Below are positions 60,552-64,000 of a stretch of DNA of 64,000 bases, one piece after another. The position numbers were made by a program, and so were the translations under genes. The DNA is from Clostridia bacterium (lineage in GTDB: Bacteria > Bacillota > Clostridia > Peptostreptococcales > Acidaminobacteraceae). The DNA is taken from contig JACUUV010000005.1 of assembly GCA_014859095.1 (NCBI GenBank), forward strand, positions 44,065-108,064, read 5' to 3'. The notes beneath the pieces are model-generated. The model did no database searches. It was not told the origin of the DNA and saw only the letters and a program-made list of their open reading frames with translations. Position 1 is the first letter of the stretch. The number at the start of each line of letters is the position of its first letter.

Positions 60552-60779
60552 TTACTTTGATTTGCTGTCCTGAATAATTTGAAGCAAAGATAAAACTGTA
60601 AATAACAATACCAAATAGCCTATAATATAACCGTAAAAAAATATTGATCCATAATTCAAATCTGAAATATTATAACCAACTCCCCCAAGAATCAATACGG
60701 ACCACATAAAAACAAACAGATTGTTCAATCTGATTCTAGTGTAAGTGAAATGTGAAACTATTACCCCGAATTGATGCAT
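60552..60779 (-). CDS. Small two-TM membrane protein (75 aa)
   Basis: ORF in the transporter cluster; two hydrophobic stretches; no recognised family. Confidence 0.55.
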   Translation of the reverse strand: MHQFGVIVSHFTYTRIRLNNLFVFMWSVLILGGVGYNISDLNYGSIFFYGYIIGYLVLLFTVLSLLQIIQDSKSK

Positions 60780-60819
60780 TTAAACTTAAGAGCTATGCAA
60801 ATGTCAGCAAATGAACAAA

Positions 60820-60855
60820 AAAAACATACCGTTACCATAATGGTTTCCGGTATGC
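60820..60855 (-). terminator. Terminator after GHL10-amidase gene
   Basis: Minus strand CATACCGGAAACCATTATGGTAACGGTATGTTTTTTTTG. Confidence 0.75.
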
Positions 60856-60865
60856 TGAAGATGAT

Positions 60866-63769
60866 CTATTCCTTAAAATATTCGACAATCGCATTCGATA
60901 TGACTTTTGCAAACAACTTCTGTTCATTTGTGTCAGTCATCCATTCGTAATCAACCGGATTGGGCATGAATCCCGCCTCAATCAATACTGAAGGTGCCCA
61001 AGTTCCTCTGATCACAAAAAAATTTGCTGTCTTGACTTTTCTATCTTTTCTTGATAGTTCGGTCACAACTTTGGATTGCATGAGATTTGAAATTCTGAGT
61101 GCCAAAGGATCTTTGTAGAATACTGAAAATCCTGATATTTTACTGAGATCCGAATCATCACCCACACTATCGCCATGTAAAGATATATAAAGATCAATAT
61201 CGCTTTTTCTCGATGCGTTCAAACGATCTCCAAGTGATAGGTACAAATCATTACTTCGTGTCATTATGACAGTTGCACCAAGACTTTGAAGTTGATTCTG
61301 TAAGATTTTCGCCATACCAAGCACAACGCTTTTTTCCGGATATAGTGTTCCCATCAGTCCGATGGCGCCATTGTCTTTACCGCCATGTCCAGGGTCAATC
61401 ATGATTCTGCTGCCATATAATGGCAGGGTACTGTTTGATGCAACAAATTTTTTCTTGATGGCAAGAGTCAAAACACCATCGTCATCTATGAGCTCATAGC
61501 CACCCAACTCGGATGGATTGTTTAGCTCAAAGTCGATATGACTGTGACCATTTTCATACAAGACATTTATGCTTTTCACCGCTGATTGTTTGGATAAATC
61601 CATTGCATTGGAAATCATTGTGTTACTGACCATGACTCTAATAGTTTTTCCGTTGAATGAAGCACCCGAAACGGGCTTATGGTCTGTTACAAACTTAAAA
61701 AGGTCTAAATTGCCATCAACCTCATGACTCATTGTTGCCTTTTTGTCTTTTATAGTGTCCCAAGTTGTGATGTTCACATTTTCTTGCTTGACCCATATAT
61801 TGGAGGATAGTCTTACAAAGTCTCCTCGCTGTCCGGTGACATAATCTCTCATGCCTTTATGCAATATGAAATGTGATCCATTTGAAGTTGAAGCGGTTTG
61901 ATAGGAATCCACATGATTGTTGACTATTGTCGCTACGATAGGAGATTGGTTCATGATTGCATTGATCACTCCTTCAGCAGTCTTACTGACAACAACGCCT
62001 TTGTAGTTGAGGGTATAAACAGGTTTTCCAATAGGTATTTCTCTTGCAAAACCACTATATTCTGGTACCTTAAAATCGATTTTGAATGTCGTTGAGTACA
62101 TGCCATTGGTCGCAGTTCTCTCAGTAGCAGGCTTAAGTGCAATTTTTTGACCACCAATACTTACTGTCACATCGGCACCTATTGGCGCTTTACATGATAA
62201 AGTAATGGTTTCACCCGGGCTAACCCGTACAAGTGATTGAGGCCAAGCGGTACCTTCAACGATTTGAACACTTGTAAGAGGTTTTGCGGAAGAGTAGCCA
62301 ATTCTGGTCACCGTTCTGGTGACTGACTTTCCATTCTGTTCAAACTTGAATGTGTTGACTCCGATTCTAAGGGGTTGGTAACTGCCATAAAAACCTTTTG
62401 TGGTTCTCACAAGGACTTCCTTTCCATTAAGATAAAGTGGAAAGGTGCTATCTGATGATCCGCCAACAAAATAGAATGCGGAAGTGGTCGTGACATCTTT
62501 ATATGGACGTCCAACAATCAATTCATTCTCAGAGAAAACTGAATTTGATTTATTATATTGGGTGCTGAGAAGCATACGCAAACCTGAACTGGACTTGATG
62601 TGGGCATATCTGAAGAAAATGCTTCCGTTCACATTTCTCGCTGATTGATTCAGATTCAGCTGTCTTGAAATCTCATCCACACCATACCATGGGCTTTTTG
62701 GATCTGAATTTCCGGTACGATATGCCGCGTGACCTATATAAAGATTCACATCGGTCCCCTCCGCCACATCATCCCACCATTTGAGAAGTTTGCTGTAATC
62801 CGCAATGGAAAATCCGATGTTCCAATATATTTGTGGCGCTATATAATCAATCATACCTTCCTTGACCCATTTTCGAGTATCCGCATAATGGCTGGTATAG
62901 GATTCAAGCCCAGCTGTGTCACTACCCAAGCTATTTGTTTTTGAATTTGCCCAAATACCAAATGGACTTATTCCGAATTGAACACTTTCATCAATAGATT
63001 TGATAGCTGTATAAGTCTTTGATATTAAAAGATTGACATTATTTCTACGCCAATCGGCGACGCTAGAATAATTAACACCATATTCTGCAAATGTCGTGGC
63101 ATCTTCAAAACTGGAATCCGGATAAAAATAATCATCGAAATGGATTCCATCGATATCATAATTGGTGACTATTTCAGTTACACCATCTATGATCAGGTTC
63201 ATTGCCTCTGGAATTCCAGGATTGAAATACAAGTTGCCATCCTTGTGCTTGACGACCCACTCAGGGTGCAATCTTGCAGGGTGATTCTCTGCCAGCGAAC
63301 TTACATCATGGGATTTTTCTGTAGCTGTCTTTCTTGTGATTCTATAAGGATTGATCCATGCATGGACCGCAATATCCCTTTTATGTGCTTCGTCAATCCA
63401 AAACTTAAGCGGATCAAATGCATTCAGTGGTTGAACACCTTGTTTCCCAGTCAGATATTTGGACCATGGAAAAATCTCAGAAGGAAAAAATGAGTCTGCA
63501 GTAGGTCTGACTTGAAGAACTACAGCATTCAGTCCCAAAGCTTCCACCTGATTGAGGATTTCAATGGCTTCATTTTTCATTAACGTCTCCGATACGCCCT
63601 GTTTTGAAGGGTAGTCCAGATTTAGAACAGTCGCGACCCATAGTCCCCTAAAATCTTTGTTGATTTCTTCAAGCCTTTTTTCGCTTAATGACTCCGCATA
63701 TACTGTAGTATTGGATATGAAGATCAATACGAATGTCATCACTAAAATTGCAATTTTCCATTTTTTCAT
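60866..63769 (-). CDS. Secreted bifunctional protein: GHL10-type glycosyl hydrolase domain (DUF187) + C-terminal N-acetylmuramoyl-L-alanine amidase (Amidase_3)
   Basis: Signal peptide; FRGLWVATVLNLDYPSKQG, DGIHFDDYFYPD, YIAPQIYWN; C-terminal IMIDPGHGGKDNGAIG, YISLHGDS, VLIEAGFMPNPVDYEWM. Confidence 0.9.
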   Translation of the reverse strand: MKKWKIAILVMTFVLIFISNTTVYAESLSEKRLEEINKDFRGLWVATVLNLDYPSKQGVSETLMKNEAIEILNQVEALGLNAVVLQVRPTADSFFPSEIFPWSKYLTGKQGVQPLNAFDPLKFWIDEAHKRDIAVHAWINPYRITRKTATEKSHDVSSLAENHPARLHPEWVVKHKDGNLYFNPGIPEAMNLIIDGVTEIVTNYDIDGIHFDDYFYPDSSFEDATTFAEYGVNYSSVADWRRNNVNLLISKTYTAIKSIDESVQFGISPFGIWANSKTNSLGSDTAGLESYTSHYADTRKWVKEGMIDYIAPQIYWNIGFSIADYSKLLKWWDDVAEGTDVNLYIGHAAYRTGNSDPKSPWYGVDEISRQLNLNQSARNVNGSIFFRYAHIKSSSGLRMLLSTQYNKSNSVFSENELIVGRPYKDVTTTSAFYFVGGSSDSTFPLYLNGKEVLVRTTKGFYGSYQPLRIGVNTFKFEQNGKSVTRTVTRIGYSSAKPLTSVQIVEGTAWPQSLVRVSPGETITLSCKAPIGADVTVSIGGQKIALKPATERTATNGMYSTTFKIDFKVPEYSGFAREIPIGKPVYTLNYKGVVVSKTAEGVINAIMNQSPIVATIVNNHVDSYQTASTSNGSHFILHKGMRDYVTGQRGDFVRLSSNIWVKQENVNITTWDTIKDKKATMSHEVDGNLDLFKFVTDHKPVSGASFNGKTIRVMVSNTMISNAMDLSKQSAVKSINVLYENGHSHIDFELNNPSELGGYELIDDDGVLTLAIKKKFVASNSTLPLYGSRIMIDPGHGGKDNGAIGLMGTLYPEKSVVLGMAKILQNQLQSLGATVIMTRSNDLYLSLGDRLNASRKSDIDLYISLHGDSVGDDSDLSKISGFSVFYKDPLALRISNLMQSKVVTELSRKDRKVKTANFFVIRGTWAPSVLIEAGFMPNPVDYEWMTDTNEQKLFAKVISNAIVEYFKE

Positions 63770-63866
63770 TAAGCTTTCCCCCTTCTTCTAGATGGTTATC
63801 ATTCTATATGATTATCTGAATAAAATCTCAATTTTCATAGACTTTTAATCCGTTTGTAATCAAAAT

Positions 63867-63898
63867 AAAGCCAAGAGTGCTCTTGCACTCTTGGCTTT
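63867..63898. repeat. Perfect 14-bp-stem hairpin, near copy of that at 55362-55391
   Basis: aaagccaagagtgc-tctt-gcactcttggcttt. Confidence 0.8.
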
Positions 63899-63968
63899 CG
63901 CGTAGTTACAATGTTTTGTGAAACGAAACATTGGGCGTAGGTATGGTTCTCGCGAAGCGAAACTATAC
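63899..63968. repeat. Two diverged tandem ~34-nt units, each GCGTAG followed by a hairpin
   Basis: gcgtagttaCAATGTTTtgtgaaacgAAACATTG and gcgtaggTATGGTTcTCGCgaaGCGAAACTATA. Confidence 0.6.
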
Positions 63969-64000
63969 TAGCCACATATGTCTATGTTCTACATAGTACA

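Noticed and set aside
63867-64000. CRISPR array at right edge
   Set aside because: Units are not identical, there are no spacers of constant length, and the pattern is hairpins with compensatory changes.
1-64000. Mobile element, prophage or toxin-antitoxin/defence island
   Set aside because: No transposase, integrase, phage structural, restriction or toxin-antitoxin proteins recognised; gene content is mostly syntenic housekeeping.

Overview
This is a low-GC Firmicutes/Clostridia-type chromosomal window with most genes on the minus strand. It is mainly core housekeeping DNA with no recognisable transposase, integrase, phage or CRISPR content. Recognisable blocks, in order, are: an AlaX-type trans-editing protein, plsY, and a selenocysteine tRNA (selC); a SLH/GH18 protein, a GerMN protein and a two-component system; the selD-selA-selB operon, in which selD contains an in-frame UGA that the ORF track missed; dacF-like, ridA and a YheO-like regulator; rplU-prp-rpmA-obgE-yhbY-nadD/yqeK-rsfS; RNase E/G and a radical-SAM pair; rodA, minCDE, PBP2, mreBCD, radC and maf; the Rnf complex (rnfCDGEAB); cheY-like, TSUP, coaE and polA; an ECF sigma / zf-HC2-DUF4349 / SIMPL cluster; hflX with an elaborate 5' leader; a copA-csoR copper locus with two operator palindromes; a LacI/MsmK/MalG/MalF sugar transporter cluster; and a GHL10-amidase fusion. 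There are three tRNAs (Sec, Leu-GAG, Leu-CAA). The strongest candidate for something undescribed is the ~390 nt leader of hflX. It has a promoter, a 7-codon uORF MMKLRLS with a +X+ motif, two terminator hairpins, repeated complementary segments, a second short uORF and a possible Shine-Dalgarno-sequestering stem. Together these look like an antibiotic- or ribosome-stall-responsive attenuator. Second tier: the Sec-containing SelD with an adjacent hairpin, the covarying hairpin array at the right edge, and the MalF-like permease with a ~270-residue basic, probably coiled-coil N-terminal extension. All calls are from reading sequence only; no database search was run.
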